A stretch of DNA of 64,000 nucleotides, taken from positions 310,001-374,000 of the forward strand of contig NC_041688.1 of the NCBI RefSeq assembly GCF_900005765.1, written 5' to 3'. Position numbers and translations under genes: made by a program. Positions 1 to 13,300 of this stretch are shown piece by piece (the stretch's first letter is position 1; each line of letters begins with the position of its first letter). Below the pieces are notes generated by a model. The model had not been told where the DNA came from and did not search any database. It saw only the letters and a program-made list of their open reading frames with translations. The DNA is from Plasmodium relictum (taxonomy: Eukaryota; Apicomplexa; Aconoidasida; Haemosporida; Plasmodiidae).

Positions 1-2072
1 AAATAGATGGTAATTTTTAATATATTAAATATATAAATATTTTTGTTATTCCTAATAATTTATATATATTTAATGGTTTCATTTATAAAACAATTTAGTT
101 TAAAAAAAAAAAATGATTTATCTAAAGTATATATCCATTTAATTACTACACCATTAATATTTTTTATTATAAAAAATTTTATCGTTTTCATTTTTTAAAT
201 ATAGATTTCATATTTGAAAAATTCATAATATTTATAAATTATTGAATTATAAGAAAAGAAAATGTTGGAAAATTTTATTATAATTTAAGAATTATAATTT
301 TTTTTTTCTTGTAATATGAAAAAATATATTTGTAAAATTTATTTCTAAATTAAATTTGATTACTATTTTTTTGATTAAAATACCATTTCTCTTCCTTTAA
401 ATTTTTTAATTCTTTTAATATCATAAAATGTTTATCATTATATAACATTTTCCTATGCTCATGAGTTATTCATAGTGTCTTTTAAATATTTTTAAAGCAT
501 AAATGTTCCCTATTTATTAAAAAAAATTCAGCATATGTTTCATGTTTTTTTTTTTCTTTATAAATGAAGAATTTTTTCTTTTATGACGTTAGATGTAGAT
601 ATTTTTTTCATTCTTCTCTCTTTTAATATTTTTTTATTTTCAATAACCAATTATATAATATTAAATAAATTATTATTTTAGGCGTAACTAGAAAACATAA
701 TAGTAAGCAGCTTGACATATATGATTAAATAAATATTTTTTGTTATAGAAAAAAAAAAAAATTGAACATATATTAAAAATTTCTATCTAACAGAAATAAT
801 CATTTGAACTATTTTCTTAATTTGCACATATATTTTATTCTAAAATCTAACATGGAAATAATTTCTTTCTTTTTTTTTTTTGTTTTATACCTTTAATTTA
901 CATGAAATCTTAATTCTTTTTGTTTAAACCATACTCATTTGTGCATATATTTTATTTTATTAATTTTTAAAAATTTCTTAACAAAAAAATATGAAAATTC
1001 ACATTAAATGTATCAAAAAAAAAAAAAAGTAAAAAGAGTCATAAACGCAGTTTATCACTTTTTTTAACTAACATTCTAAAGGAATATACTAATTTAATAA
1101 TTGTGAAAAAGAAATAAAAAAAAAAAAGGTATAATTTATACATTATATATACCTGGCACTAAAACAACTTTAATTTTAAGATAATTTTTATGAATTAAAT
1201 TAAAAATATGTAACTTTTTCGTTGAATATACCATATATTTATATGAATAGTTAATAAAAAAAAAGAATATTCTTGTTAAGTCTAAAAAAATTTGCATAAT
1301 TTTCCATAGAAGTAATATTATATAAAAATAACTATAGTTATTGTCTTATTTAAAAATTCAAAAAATAATTAAATGACACTACATAAGGAAAAATAATTTT
1401 AAAAAAAAATATCTAATATATTAATAAAAAAAAATTTTTTTATAGACAATAATTTTCTCCTTTCTTCTATACATTTATAATAAAAAATTACACAAAGAAT
1501 TTATAAAATATCATACTTTTAAATTACAAAAATAAAAAAAGTAGAAAATATAATCCATATAATTAAGCTAATAAAAAAAATAATATTAAAAATCTGAAAA
1601 AAGTAATATCATAAACTAATAAATATATGAAGAAATATAATGTTATTGGTTTTTTTTTTTTTTTACTCCATTGTATTGAAAAAAGAACATCCATCTTTTT
1701 CTCCTATTTTTTACTTTTTTTATTTTATTTTATTTTATTCTATTCTATTTTTTTTTTTTGGAAGTATTTAAATATTTTTATTTTGAATTATAAATGTAAA
1801 AATTTTTATTATGTTAAAAAAAAATTTCAATTGTAAAAAAAATGCGCATTTAAATATAAATATTAAAAAAAATGAGCAATTGTGAGAAAAAATTATAATG
1901 CATTAATTATAATGAAAATATTTTTTTTCTTTTTTTTTTTTTCTTTTTTTGTTTTGCAAGTTTTTTTCTTCATAAAACAAAAGAGGAGAAATATATTTTA
2001 ATATTTTAAACTATAATTAATATTAATAAACCAAAACTAATATGATTTTTTCTTATTAATCTGTTAATAAAA
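1..2072. other. Non-coding, 5' side of BUD31
   Basis: I see no supported gene here. The sequence is strongly A/T, with many homopolymer runs. The only longer open frame (1627-1836) is made of Phe/Leu/Tyr codons from poly(T) and has no coding character. A small inverted repeat (ATAAAC, loop GCA, GTTTAT) lies near 1042-1056. The right part presumably holds the BUD31 promoter and 5' UTR. Confidence 0.6.
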
Positions 2073-2761
2073 ATGCCTCGAATTAGAACTATGAATTCAA
2101 GAAAACCACCTGAAGGTTGGGATAAAGTAGAATCCTTTTTAGATGAAATGAATAAGAAAATGAGAAGTTTAGAAAATGAAGATACATCTAAAAAGAGAAA
2201 AAATGAAATATTATGGCCTATATTCCAAATAAATCATCAAACAGCTCGTTATATATATGAATTATACTATAAAAAGAAAGAAATATCAAGTTAATTTATA
2301 TATATATACATATTTTTTTTTTAACATATTATAAGCATTTTAAATGAAAATTTAATATTACCTTTTATTTATAAATTATTAAGCTATTAATTCTTTCTGA
2401 ATATATATTTATTTATTCATTTATTCACTGTTTATAGGAGATTTATATGATTATTTAGTTCAAGAAAAGTATGTTGATGGTGCTCTAATTTCTAAGTGGA
2501 GAAAGCAAGGTTATGAAAATTTATGCTGCCTAAAATGCATTCAAATATCTGATAGTAACTTTAATAATACTTGCATTTGTAGAGTCCCAAAAAGTAATCT
2601 AGGAAATAAGGTAAAGTTATTGAAAAAAAATTATGTGTATATGCATAAATATACATATATATGTGTTTCTAAAATCATTATTATAATTTTTTTTTTTTAT
2701 TTTATAGGTTCTACAATGCGTAAATTGTGGATGTAGAGGTTGTGCTAGCGGAGATAAATAA
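2073..2761 (+). CDS. BUD31: BUD31/G10 splicing factor
   Basis: Homologue of BUD31 (G10), a small zinc protein of the activated spliceosome that acts in pre-mRNA splicing in the nucleus. Three exons (2073-2289, 2438-2610, 2708-2761) join in phase to 147 residues, close to the usual 144. The N-terminus has the family signature [11 protein letters not shown], followed by [20 protein letters not shown]. The C-terminal half carries nine cysteines arranged as CCLKC, CIC and CVNCGCRGC, matching the three-zinc Cys9 centre known for the family. Introns use GTTAAT and GTAAAG donors and TATAG acceptors. Without splicing, the first exon runs into a stop at 2292. The gene converges on SufA, with 218 bp between the two stop codons. 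Identification is firm; the exon edges rest on phase and family alignment. Confidence 0.95.
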
Positions 2762-2979
2762 ACACTTCGAATATTACAATTTTTTTTTCTTTTTTTTTTT
2801 TTAATTATTTTTGGTTTCTTTTGAAAGTTTATATATAAAACGAATTTGTCAATTTTTAAAAAATTAAAGTTTTTTTTGATATATATAATTTTTTGTTAAT
2901 AACCGAAAAATAATTATCTATTATTATAAAAAATATTACAAAAAAAAAAAAATATGTATATGTAAATTTATATACTTAA

Positions 2980-3878
2980 CTAAATGTTAAATGATTTTCC
3001 ACAACCACACTTTTTAGTTGCATTTGGATTAATAAACCTAAAAAAATAAATAAATAAATATATATATATATATATACATAAAAACATTTTAACTCTCTAA
3101 TGTAATTGCTGTATCTTCTTTATATAATAAAACATACTTAAATCCACCATTCATTAAGTCGTTGCTATAATCTAGGGTATTATTAAAAACATAAATAACA
3201 CTTGTTGCATCTATACATAAAATAAATCTTAAATTTTCAAATTGTTGTATATAATCATCATCTTCAATTTCATCCTTAAAAAAAAAAAAATAACAAAAAA
3301 AAAATAGTAATGTTAACTAAATTCATTTAAATAAACTTTAATTTGTACCTTTTTAATTGGATTTAATTTATACTGTAAACCTTTACAACCTCCATTTTGA
3401 ACAAATAATTTTAATATTAAAAGATCTCCTTCCTTTTCTTTTACTAATTGCTAAAAAAAAATTTATGAAAATATCATTTTATATATATATATATTATAAT
3501 TTTTTATGTTAATATTTATTAAAATTATATGTCAGAATAATTATAAATACTTATATTTGTTTTTATAATTATTATTACTTTAATTTTTGTTTCTGCACTA
3601 TTTGTTAATTTTATTATATGTTCATTATCTATAAAAAAAAGAAAAGATCAAATACATTTTCTTTTTTTTTTTTATTTTTAGTCAAGTTTTTTAAAAAAAA
3701 ATATTTTACTTTTAATTGATTCGTCTACTAATTTTAGTCTATAATTATATTTCCTTCTATATTTATTATTATTCAAGAATGTATTAGGAGAATGTATATA
3801 AGAGGTAAATACATTCATACGTAAAGCATTTATAACTTTAACAAGTATAGAAAAATAAATAAAAGTGTGAACAAACAT
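2980..3878 (-). CDS. SufA: A-type Fe-S carrier SufA (apicoplast)
   Basis: HesB/IscA-fold Fe-S carrier. Five exons (3710-3878, 3579-3628, 3349-3450, 3138-3274, 2980-3037) join in phase to 171 residues. The core reads [13 protein letters not shown], then [11 protein letters not shown], a central [18 protein letters not shown] and the terminal CGCGKSFNI. This supplies the three conserved cysteines (one in GGC, two in CGC) that bind the cluster. The first exon encodes a hydrophobic N-terminus ([17 protein letters not shown]) followed by an Asn/Lys/Arg-rich stretch, the bipartite apicoplast leader that separates SufA from the mitochondrial IscA proteins. This makes it part of the plastid SUF pathway by inference. 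An in-frame ATG at 3933-3935 would add 19 residues encoded partly by poly(A/T). I prefer 3876-3878 because it puts the hydrophobic segment first. Confidence 0.88.
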
Positions 3879-4686
3879 TTTATATTTTTTAATAAAATAT
3901 GCATCAGAAAAAAAAAAAAAAAAAATTAATTTCAAAATAGCGTTTTAACAAAAAAAAATTTTATTTTAAATTTAGTTTTTTATTTTATAAAATTAAAACA
4001 AAATTTTGAAGCTATTACTTATTTATTCATTTATATATATATATATAATTAAATTTTGTCAAGTATTTTCTTATTAAAAAGATATTTTTAACAACTTAAA
4101 AAAAAAAAGATATTAAAAAAAATTGAAGTTCAAATTATAGATGGGAAAAAAAAAATTAGATACATTAAATTGAGGTATAATGTAAGTATAAATATTAAAA
4201 AATAAATGAAAATATTAGAAAAATATATATATATAACTATAATTAAATAAAGAAAAGATATAAAAACTAAACATAATGAACATTTTAAAAAGAAAAGAGA
4301 AGAAAGAAATGAATACGTAAATAAGTATATAAATGTTTTAATGAAAAAAAAAAAAAAATACATAAACATGTATGAATATGGAATAAGCTAAGAATATTTA
4401 AAAGATATTTTAAAAGAACAAAAAGGCCAAGAAATAAAAAAGTAAATTTTTCTGTATTTTATTTCACATTTATGTAAAATAAAATATAAGAATGATTTTT
4501 AATTAACGAAATTGGTGAAATAAATATGTATATGTTGTTTGTATAATTTTGCATTAATAATATTATTTTTGTATAATTAATATTGATTTTTATTAGAAAT
4601 CGAATTTTAATGATATTAATAATGATACATATTTTTTACTTATAAATAAAGCTGTGTAAGTATTGTGTTCATTTTAACATTTCATT
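3879..4686. other. Spacer between SufA and the NIPA gene
   Basis: This holds the SufA promoter side and the 3' flank of the NIPA gene, both on the minus strand. It is A/T homopolymer-rich. The 79-codon open frame at 4130-4369 is almost all Phe/Leu/Tyr/Ile and looks like composition rather than a gene. Confidence 0.6.
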
Positions 4687-6138
4687 TCAAAAAATGTAAG
4701 TATTTTCAACTTTTTTACCACTGCTTTTTATTTTCTTCTTTTTGTCGTTAAAATTTTCTTTATTTGTATTATATATATCATATGGTAATGTATAAGCGTT
4801 ATATATATTATTGTCAATAGAATATTCACAGTGCTGATCCCCAATGTGAGTATCTGATAAAATACTTCTTGTTCTTCTAAATCTCTCATACAATGGACGA
4901 AATTTTTTTCTACCAACTGTAGTGCCTAGTAATGAAACAGGGAATAATCCCATATTTAATAAAACTTGTTTAGATAATTTCTTATTCTGTAATACTTGTG
5001 TATGAATATCTAAATTTTCTAAAGGCAAATCAGGGACTTCTTTATCCACATATTTACGTAAAAATGTTATTTCTTGTACAGCTAATATAGAAATAAATAA
5101 AACAGTTAATACAAATCCAACTAAAAATAAGATAATAGAATTAAAATTAAAATTTTGAATCTCATTAAATTTTACTAGACCACCTAATGTTCCAAAAAAT
5201 GTCCAAAATACATAATAAGTAGGAACAACTAAAGTGGCGTCACCTCTTGTTAATCCCAAATTTAAAAAATGTATTTGTAAATAAATAGATATTATAAGAA
5301 ATACAAAACATAAATGAGGCAAAGGAGTTTTATATATATGCTTATTTGTTAAACCAATATTTAAAAATGCTACAATTTCTTTTATTTCTAAAACACATTG
5401 TGATCCAATCAAACCAGCTAAAAAACCGTAAGATAATCCTATGCTTTTTGGATAGGCATTTACGGATTGATTTAGTTTGTTATTGTTTACTAAAGATTTC
5501 ATATTATTATCTTCTATTTCTTCTTTTTTTTCATCGAAAACGTTCAATTCTACATATCTCTTAGTAGCATAAATTTCTTCATTCTCTAATATTATTTTAT
5601 TCTCTTCATAATTTAAATAAATCAAAGTAAAGAAAGATAAAAATATAGAAATAAAAATATAAAAAATATACCACGGATTCTTCCAGCTTTCTATTATATT
5701 AAAAGGATTGAAAAGAACATTTTCAGTTTCACATAAGAATGAAGCACATGCACATATACTAATTCCAAAAAAAATACCTAAAGTAGAAATTACTTCAATT
5801 TTTCCTAATTTTTCATGTAAATAAATATTTGCTACTATTGCATTTGCTATTAATCCAAATGAATTCATTGGAGCTAAAGTACTTGCAGGTGCAAATCCAA
5901 GAGCAATTATATGTAAAAAGGAACCAAAACAATAAACAATAAACCCCAAATACCACTTCATATCACAAGAATAATTACTAAAAAAATTTTTTTTTTTTTT
6001 TGAATCACTTAATCCTAATTTCATAAAAGTATTTGCAATGGCCATAAATATTGATCCTATTACTGTTAACACTATTCCTAATATTAAACTTATTGTACTG
6101 TCAATTTTTAATGTATTTTGCACATGAAAATTATCCAT
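4687..6138 (-). CDS. NIPA-family magnesium transporter
   Basis: Single-exon multi-pass membrane protein of 483 residues, matching the NIPA (DUF803, drug/metabolite-transporter-like) family, whose characterised members move Mg2+. The diagnostic block FAPASTLAPMNSFGLIANA, followed by IYLHEKLGKIE, lies near residues 82-114 and corresponds to the family's TM-flanking signature. Further hydrophobic segments follow, with a second conserved block GDATLVVPTYYVFWTFFG near residue 300. A charged cytoplasmic loop (about residues 185-230) and a hydrophilic C-terminal tail of about 100 residues are lineage-style additions. The start is supported by a clean N-terminus before the first TM segment. Substrate and membrane location cannot be read from sequence. 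The upstream 2.4 kb, including a long (TA)n run, is non-coding. Confidence 0.88.
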   Translation of the reverse strand: MDNFHVQNTLKIDSTISLILGIVLTVIGSIFMAIANTFMKLGLSDSKKKKNFFSNYSCDMKWYLGFIVYCFGSFLHIIALGFAPASTLAPMNSFGLIANAIVANIYLHEKLGKIEVISTLGIFFGISICACASFLCETENVLFNPFNIIESWKNPWYIFYIFISIFLSFFTLIYLNYEENKIILENEEIYATKRYVELNVFDEKKEEIEDNNMKSLVNNNKLNQSVNAYPKSIGLSYGFLAGLIGSQCVLEIKEIVAFLNIGLTNKHIYKTPLPHLCFVFLIISIYLQIHFLNLGLTRGDATLVVPTYYVFWTFFGTLGGLVKFNEIQNFNFNSIILFLVGFVLTVLFISILAVQEITFLRKYVDKEVPDLPLENLDIHTQVLQNKKLSKQVLLNMGLFPVSLLGTTVGRKKFRPLYERFRRTRSILSDTHIGDQHCEYSIDNNIYNAYTLPYDIYNTNKENFNDKKKKIKSSGKKVENTYIF

Positions 6139-6180
6139 TTTTTTCTATCTCTTTTTTCTATTTTTTTTTTTTATTATCAT

Positions 6181-6241
<61 letters not shown>

Positions 6242-8564
6242 ATTTACAAATGTCCTTTTACATTTGTTTTATTTAGCATAAATATATAATGGAAAAATAA
6301 AATTTTAAAATTTTCTTAATATTTCGTTTATCACTGAATTTTATAAAATATATTTTTTCATGTTTATTTATAATTTATATTTTATTTTCTAAACTAGCGC
6401 TTATATGTGATGAATAATTTATGAACATATATATATCCTCTATAATATATATTATTGTCTTGCATTAATAATTTATTGATAATTAAAATATTTATAAGTT
6501 TTAATGTAATTTATATTAAGTAAAATCAATAAATGTTCTTTTAATTATCAATATTCTATTAAAAACTAATATTATTAAATATATTTTATATTACTTCCAA
6601 AATGTGCATAAATATGTATGTGTATATAATATACACACATTATTTATTTAAAAAAAATTTTTTTTAAACAATTTTTTATTTTTTATATATATCCCAATTT
6701 TCATTTTCCCATTTTTAAATATTCTTAATTTTTCTAATAAAATTCATAAAAAATAAAATGTCTTTATATAAATTAATACAAAGAAAAATACTTTATAAAT
6801 GTAACATTTTTAATTTGTAATACTTTTTATAATTTTAGAATTTTTAGTTATTCAAAATTTATATTCATAATATTTTAAGTATTAATTCTTTTTTTTTTAT
6901 TCAAATTTTATTATATTTTCTGTTTTTTCAATCTTTTGCTTAAAAAAAGTGTCTAAAAAATAGAGTGGAACAATGAAATTAAAAATGTATAAAAATAATA
7001 TTAGCTTTATTGCATTAGTATATTTGGCTTTTTTTTTTTTTTTTTTTTAACGTAAAATTATGAAGATATATACTTTCTAATATGTTTACAAATTTTAAAT
7101 TATATTTACTTTAAAGAAAAATAAACTTCTTTTTTACTACTATTTTATTTATATATCTTATTTTCTAAATTATTAACTCTTTCAAGGATTTTTATTTTTA
7201 AATAAATAAATATTTAACATAAAAATATAGAGAAAAAAAGAATAAATAAACAAATTACATAGAACAAATTATGATCTTAATTTGTTATAAAAGCTAAATT
7301 AACTAAAAAAGAATGGAAAAAAAAGGAAAAGAAATGAAGTAGTTCTTGTATTTGCATATTCTTCATTTTAGAATGTTCTAAAATAATATTTTATTTTAAT
7401 AGAATTATTTTATTTGAGAACAGTATAAACAAATAATTTAAACTTCATTATTTATTTATTTAATTTTTTTTTCTTTATTGGAAAATTTGTGAAAAAATTT
7501 ATATTTAAAAGAATATATTTTATTTTTAAGAGATAAAATAGAAAAGTAAATAAATATGAACTATCTTTATGTAGATTTATTTATATTATTATAGAGTAAT
7601 ACAAATTTCATTGATTTCGAGGAAAAAAATTAATGTATAAAAATATTATTTTCATAAAAAAGTTTTTAATTTTATTATATAATAGCTACATTTGTCGTTA
7701 TATATTTATATAACTATTTCCTTATTTTTTACTTCATTTTTTTTTTTTTTAGATCTTTATCTAGTCCCGTATATATTAAAATTTTAATATATACATGACT
7801 TTTTTTATTTATAAAAATAAATCCTTTCTCTAATTTCAAATGAGTATTAAAATTTCTATGAAACTTAATTTTTTATAGAAAAATGTTTAGCATGTGCTCC
7901 TACTAATATTCTTTTTTTAATTATTTATAAAAGAAAATTCTAAGGAAATTAATTCTTTTAATTTTAATGTACCAATATAATTATAATTTAAATACATATA
8001 GGAAGAAAAATAGAAAAGACTTCAAATTTCTCTTAAGATAAAATCACATATTATCTATCATAACTGTTAGTATTTTTTTAAAAAATTATAAAAATATAAC
8101 TTACATTACATTTTAATTTTTCAAGCGTATTTATAACCCATATTGATAGTATTCAAAATAATGCATATAGAAATTCTTTTAATGAGTAAACAAATTTATT
8201 GGTTGCATATTATCTTTTATAATTTTAGGCACAATTTTTTCAAATTTTTATATAATAAAATTATTGTAATAAAAATAATAATAAATTTATAATGTTTTAA
8301 ACCTCATATAATCTTGTAAATCTCTTCACCAAAAACTTATATAAAATTGTGCATAATGTTTCATATATATAAATGAACTAAATTATATAGAATATAAAAT
8401 GATAATAAAGTATTCTATATATAGATATTTCCATTTCCTTGAACAAAAAAAATTTATATTTAATAAAAAGTTGAAAAAAAATAAAAAAACAAAAAAATAA
8501 AAAATAAAAAAGGATAAATACAAATAATATTATAAATTATAAAAAATAAAAATAAGAAAAAAAT
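6139..8564. other. Long spacer upstream of the NIPA gene
   Basis: About 2.4 kb without a supported gene. It begins with the (TA)n run just upstream of the NIPA start and includes a perfect 26-bp palindrome at 7769-7794. No open frame with coding character was seen on either strand. It must hold the NIPA promoter and the bL17 3' flank. Composition is very A/T-rich but with scattered G/C throughout, so it does not resemble the nearly pure A/T core of a Plasmodium centromere. Confidence 0.6.
6184..6237. repeat. (AT)n microsatellite
   Basis: About 27 uninterrupted AT dinucleotides, 45 bp upstream of the NIPA start codon. Such tracts are expected to vary in length between isolates. Confidence 0.97.
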
Positions 8565-8960
8565 TTAAAGAAGTTCTAATACTGCCATTCTTGCTGCATC
8601 CCCTTTCCTACTTTTAGGTAAAAGTTTTATTTTTGTGTATCCTCCATTCCTTTCCTTATATTTAATTGGAGCCTTTTTAAAAAAATATAGAAAAAAAAAA
8701 AAAATCAAATATATAAAATAATACAAAGAATATATTAAATTATTATATTTTATGTATATATATATATATATATACCTGTTTAACTACATTATATGCTAAT
8801 TCTCTATCATAAACGTAATTAGCTATTAATCTATATGCATATTGTTTATTATCATTATGTCTTTTTGCATATGTTATTATTCTATCTACTTTTCTTCTTG
8901 CTTCCTTAGCCTTTGCCTCCGTTGTTATAATTTTACCATGTCTTAATAACTATACCAAAA

Positions 8961-9017
<57 letters not shown>

Positions 9018-9242
9018 ATATACACTGGTTGTTAAAGCTCTAAGCAGAGCTCTTCTTTGTGATCTATCTCTTCCTAAATTTCTGAAATTTTTATTCGTAT
9101 GTGCCAGTAATAGCATATTTCTATTATAAAAAGAACCTTTAAAGCTACCTTTAATTTTTATAAGATTATTTGATGCATTTTGTTTAAATTTAAAAGATAA
9201 TACGTTTTTATATAAAAAAAGCAATAAAATACAAATCTTCAT
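8565..9242 (-). CDS. Ribosomal protein bL17, apicoplast-type
   Basis: Bacterial-type large-subunit protein L17. Three exons (9024-9242, 8776-8949, 8565-8672), all joined in phase 0, give 166 residues. The conserved body starts at RNLGRDRSQRRALLRALTTS and continues with LLRHGKIITTEAKAKEARR, the L17 N-terminal signature. It ends with GGYTKIKLLPKSRKGDAARM and AVLELL, matching the family C-terminus. Residues 1-17 form a hydrophobic signal sequence (MKICILLLFLYKNVLSF), followed by a basic Asn/Lys-rich stretch, so import into the apicoplast is the best inference; a mitochondrial site is less likely. Intron 1 contains a (TA)n tract. Without splicing, the first exon reads into that tract, producing an artefactual Tyr/Ile tail. 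Confidence 0.9.
8964..9012. repeat. (TA)n tract inside bL17 intron 1
   Basis: Roughly 24 TA dinucleotides filling most of the first intron of the bL17 gene. Length variation here would not affect the protein. Confidence 0.95.
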
Positions 9243-10373
9243 TTGTTCATTTTACTTGAAAAAAGAAAGAAAAAAATTATAAAAAAAAAAAAAGTAAAAA
9301 TAAAATAAAGAAAATATTGATACAAATTAAATCATAATAAAAGATATAAATTAAAATGATAAAAAGATAATTTATAAATGCTTTCTTTTACATTTCTTCA
9401 ATGAAATATACTTTTAAGATGATGAAAATTTAATGCATTACTGCTATTTAATTTTAAAATTATATACAATTTTTATTATCACGAAAATAAAAAAATATAA
9501 TTACATATTAAATTATAACTTTAATTTTTACAATACTTAAAAATTAAGACTTTTATATATTTTTTAAATTAATACTTAAATTTTTAAGAATCCCCAATTG
9601 AAATATTTTTTGTTATTTAATTTCTTTGTGACAACTATATAATAAAAATAAAAAAGTAATTAAAATTCGAATATACGAAAAAAGTTAAATTTTCTTATGG
9701 AATATTCAATTACCATATATACTAAAAATGTTTAAATTTCTTTCTTTAAATATTATAATAGCTTCTGTTTTATCTTGCTTCTAGTAAAATAATGTAATTA
9801 TCATTTAAATTTAAAAAAAAATAATAAAATAATAAAATAAAACAAAGAAATCCAATATACTAAATATAAATTTTCCTGTGGTTTTTTCTTTTATTTTTTT
9901 ACAATATTATAAATAAAAAATTTAAAAAAAGAAAAAAAAGTTATAATATCGTAAATTTAATAATATTATATGGAAAAAATAGAAAACAATAAAAAAACAA
10001 ATTAATGAAAGAAAAATAAAATTATTTATAATTTTTTATAAAAAAAGAATTTTATCATTAAAAAAATGAATTAAAAATATGTGAATTATTTTATCACCAA
10101 AAAAGATCTACACTAAAAAAAAAAAAAACCTAAATATATCTAAAAAACTTAAAAAAAAAAAAAAGTAAAAGCATATATATATATATGCAATAGAAACAAA
10201 AATTAATGAATAAGCATTTAGAACAAAAAAAAAAAAAAAAAACTCTAAAAAAATAAAACAAAAGCGTTATAAGGCATCCTTTAAAAATTTTATATTTTTT
10301 CTTTTTTATTTTTTTGAAAGACTTCTTGTCTAATATTCCTATAAAATACATAGACATGCACCTATGGAATTTT
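9243..10373. other. Spacer between bL17 and VPS13
   Basis: 1.1 kb of A/T-rich DNA between two minus-strand genes: the bL17 promoter and the VPS13 3' flank. A minus-strand open frame at 10130-10516 overlaps the VPS13 3' end in another frame and is rejected as a shadow. Nothing else was seen. Confidence 0.6.
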
Positions 10374-13300
10374 TTAAGTATCATTGTTGTATCTAAAACT
10401 TTTTTTCTTGGATTTTTTAAAAGTTTTCTTTTTAATCGTTGAAAATGTTTTATTAATTTTTTCTGTTTCAAATTCAGCTCTCTCTTGAACTCTTGAAAAT
10501 CTTTCAAAATCTCCAATTAATGTATTAGCAAAACCTTCTGTTAAAGAGGCAAAAAAGTTTAATAATCCAAAAATGGGAGAAAAGATGCACCTAAGAACAC
10601 AACCAATAACTATGCAAGTTGTTTTAAAGTTGCTATTTCCTTTATTAAGAGATATCTTAGGATCAGTAAATAAAGAAACCCATGGCCTATAAAAGGTATC
10701 TAATAGTAATCCATCAAATCCAAGAATTAATGAATCCAATATACTAGGAGGTCTAGGTCTGGAACCTCCCATCAATTTATGACATACATTTAGCATATGG
10801 CTTAATGATTGAAATAAACCACCTACTGTGTTAACAACTAATATTGTTATTCCACACTTAAATCCAGACATAAAACCATCAAAGAAATTTGAACTTGTTT
10901 TTACTCCTCTTATAGTTTCTTTAAATAAAGAATACAATCCTTTAATAAAACCTTTAATAAATGCAAAAGGATTAGATAGCCATGCACTTGGTAATGATTG
11001 TCTTAATAATTGTCTGAAATAAGAAATTCTTAATGATTGAAATAAACCATCCCATGTACATACAATGTAATTTCGTTTTTGTGATATTAAGCGTATACGC
11101 ATAGAGGGAGTATCTAATGGTAGTGCATCCACGATATGTAATATTCTTCTTGAAATTCTATGCTCAGAAGTTCTAATAGATGCAATAATTTCTATAGGGT
11201 AAATCTTAAACTCTCGTATATATACAGGTCTGCTTTTATTATCTATCCATCTAGGGTTAGGATGTAAAAATAAATGAGAAGAAAATGCCTTCATAAAAAT
11301 TTTCTGATTCTTAAAATACTGAATTTCTATAGGTAATAAACGATCATCATTTACATTATTAATATTATAATACGTATTATTAATTAAATTATTTATTTTC
11401 TTGTATTTGTAATATCCCACCAATAATTTGCAAATTTTCTTATGTAATATTTTCTTATTTTTATGAGTTGATTTACTACAATTTGAACTATTGCTTGTAT
11501 CTTCAGGATATATTTTGTCTGCTATATTTTTAAAATTTATTATTTTACTTTTTTTTACCTTTCTAGCTTTTGCTGAACTAAAATAATAAGAGTAAACATT
11601 AGGTTTCATATTTTCATTTTCCTTTGTTTTTTTTTTGTTTCTGAATATTTTTAAGTTATGTTCATTTCTCCTATTTACAGAATTTAAAAAGGTATTATTA
11701 ATAACTTGCTTATTTTGTAAGACAAATTCATTTCCCATTTTATCTTTTATATAATTATCTATGTGTAACATTTGCAAAAAGTTAGTATCTGAAAATATTT
11801 TTAAAGTAGTATTTATAGCATTTTTAGATGTCTTAGAAGTGGCTATAAGAGGTGGTAAAGGATTTCCTTTTTTTTCATATAGTAATAATAATTGTTTTTC
11901 TTTTTCTATTATTTCTATTAACTGTTCAACTACTAGTAATTCAATGTTTGTATTTATCGGAGAGATTTTTATAGTTATGTTCTGATATATAGGTGCTTGT
12001 TTAAGAGAATCTACGCAGTATTGTTTTATATGTATATATAAAAATATATCTTCTTTTTCATTTTCTTCTATATTTGTATTTTTTAAAATAACAGGAATAT
12101 CTCCTTTAACAAAATGATCTATATGGATTTGTTCTATTAGGAATAATGAGTCTATATAACTATTTAAAAAAACAAATTGTACATATTCTTCCATTTCCTT
12201 TTTTTTTAATATATTTATTGGTGTAAACATTTGGCTTATATCATTATCCAAAATTTCTTTAGGGTAAATATGACCACTATATTTTAATTTTGTCAAATGA
12301 ACTGCTATTATCACATCTTGCCTATGAATCCATGTAAATGTTATTCTGGGTATATTAAAATTATATATGACAGGTACATTAGGAAAGTTAAAATATATAA
12401 AGTTTTTTTTTTTAGAGTCCAAAATATATTTTCTATTTGCATTTTTATTAGATAATATTATTTTTTTCCTATTGTTCAGTGCTATCAATTTATGAATTTT
12501 ACTAAAATTTTTCGTGCTTACTATTTTTCTAGCTACATTATAATTTTCTGTAATTACAATGGCTCTACTTCCATTATCTCTTATTATTAAAAAAGAATAT
12601 AATTTTTTATTTACTAAATTGTGGCCAAGAAATATATTATCCTTTTCTGCTTTTTCCTTTCTCTCTTCTTTATTATATATATTATTACTATTATCCAACT
12701 GCATAATGTTACCTTTTAAACTTCTATCAAATAGATTGCTATTTTCCCTATTTTTAATATTTGCATGGCTTACAAAAAATGCTCGATTTTCAATTATTTT
12801 ATTATTTTCACTTCTCAATAATGTATCCCCATATACACTATAAGGTAGTACTATTATGTTATCAATAAAAGAATTGATAGAATTAACACACCATGAACTT
12901 TTTTGGACACCTACAATTTTCAAAGCAATTTTTGATGTTTCAATTTCATTATTATGTCGTAAAGTATAATAAATAGAACTAAAAGGATATATCATTTTTA
13001 CAGAGAAATTTCCATTTTTATTATATTTATTTAAATATGCATTATAATTATTGCTTATATATCTTCTAGTATATTTATTAAAGTCACTAGCATATGCTAT
13101 TATAAATTTAGTTGCATTAATTATTTCAAATTGGGGCCTTACTGGTAAACTAAGAATATAAAAATACCCATTATATGTGTAAGGTAATTGTTGTTTATCT
13201 CCAAAAATACCGCTACATACATTTATTTCTACTAGTAAGTTATTTATATTATTTATTTGAGATTCATTAATGTTAAATAATTCTATTTGGAAGTTCGATG

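Noticed and set aside
1627-1836. A 69-codon plus-strand frame
   Set aside because: The composition is explained by T homopolymers; no splice context or family match.
4130-4369. A 79-codon minus-strand membrane-like frame
   Set aside because: Almost only Phe, Leu, Ile and Tyr from poly(T) and TA tracts; no conserved features.
6139-8564. Possible centromere in the long A/T-rich spacer
   Set aside because: G and C are scattered all through it, and it lacks the nearly pure A/T core and repeat arrays of Plasmodium centromeres.
10130-10516. Minus-strand frame overlapping the VPS13 3' end
   Set aside because: It overlaps the true VPS13 reading frame in another frame and ends in poly(Phe/Lys) from homopolymers.
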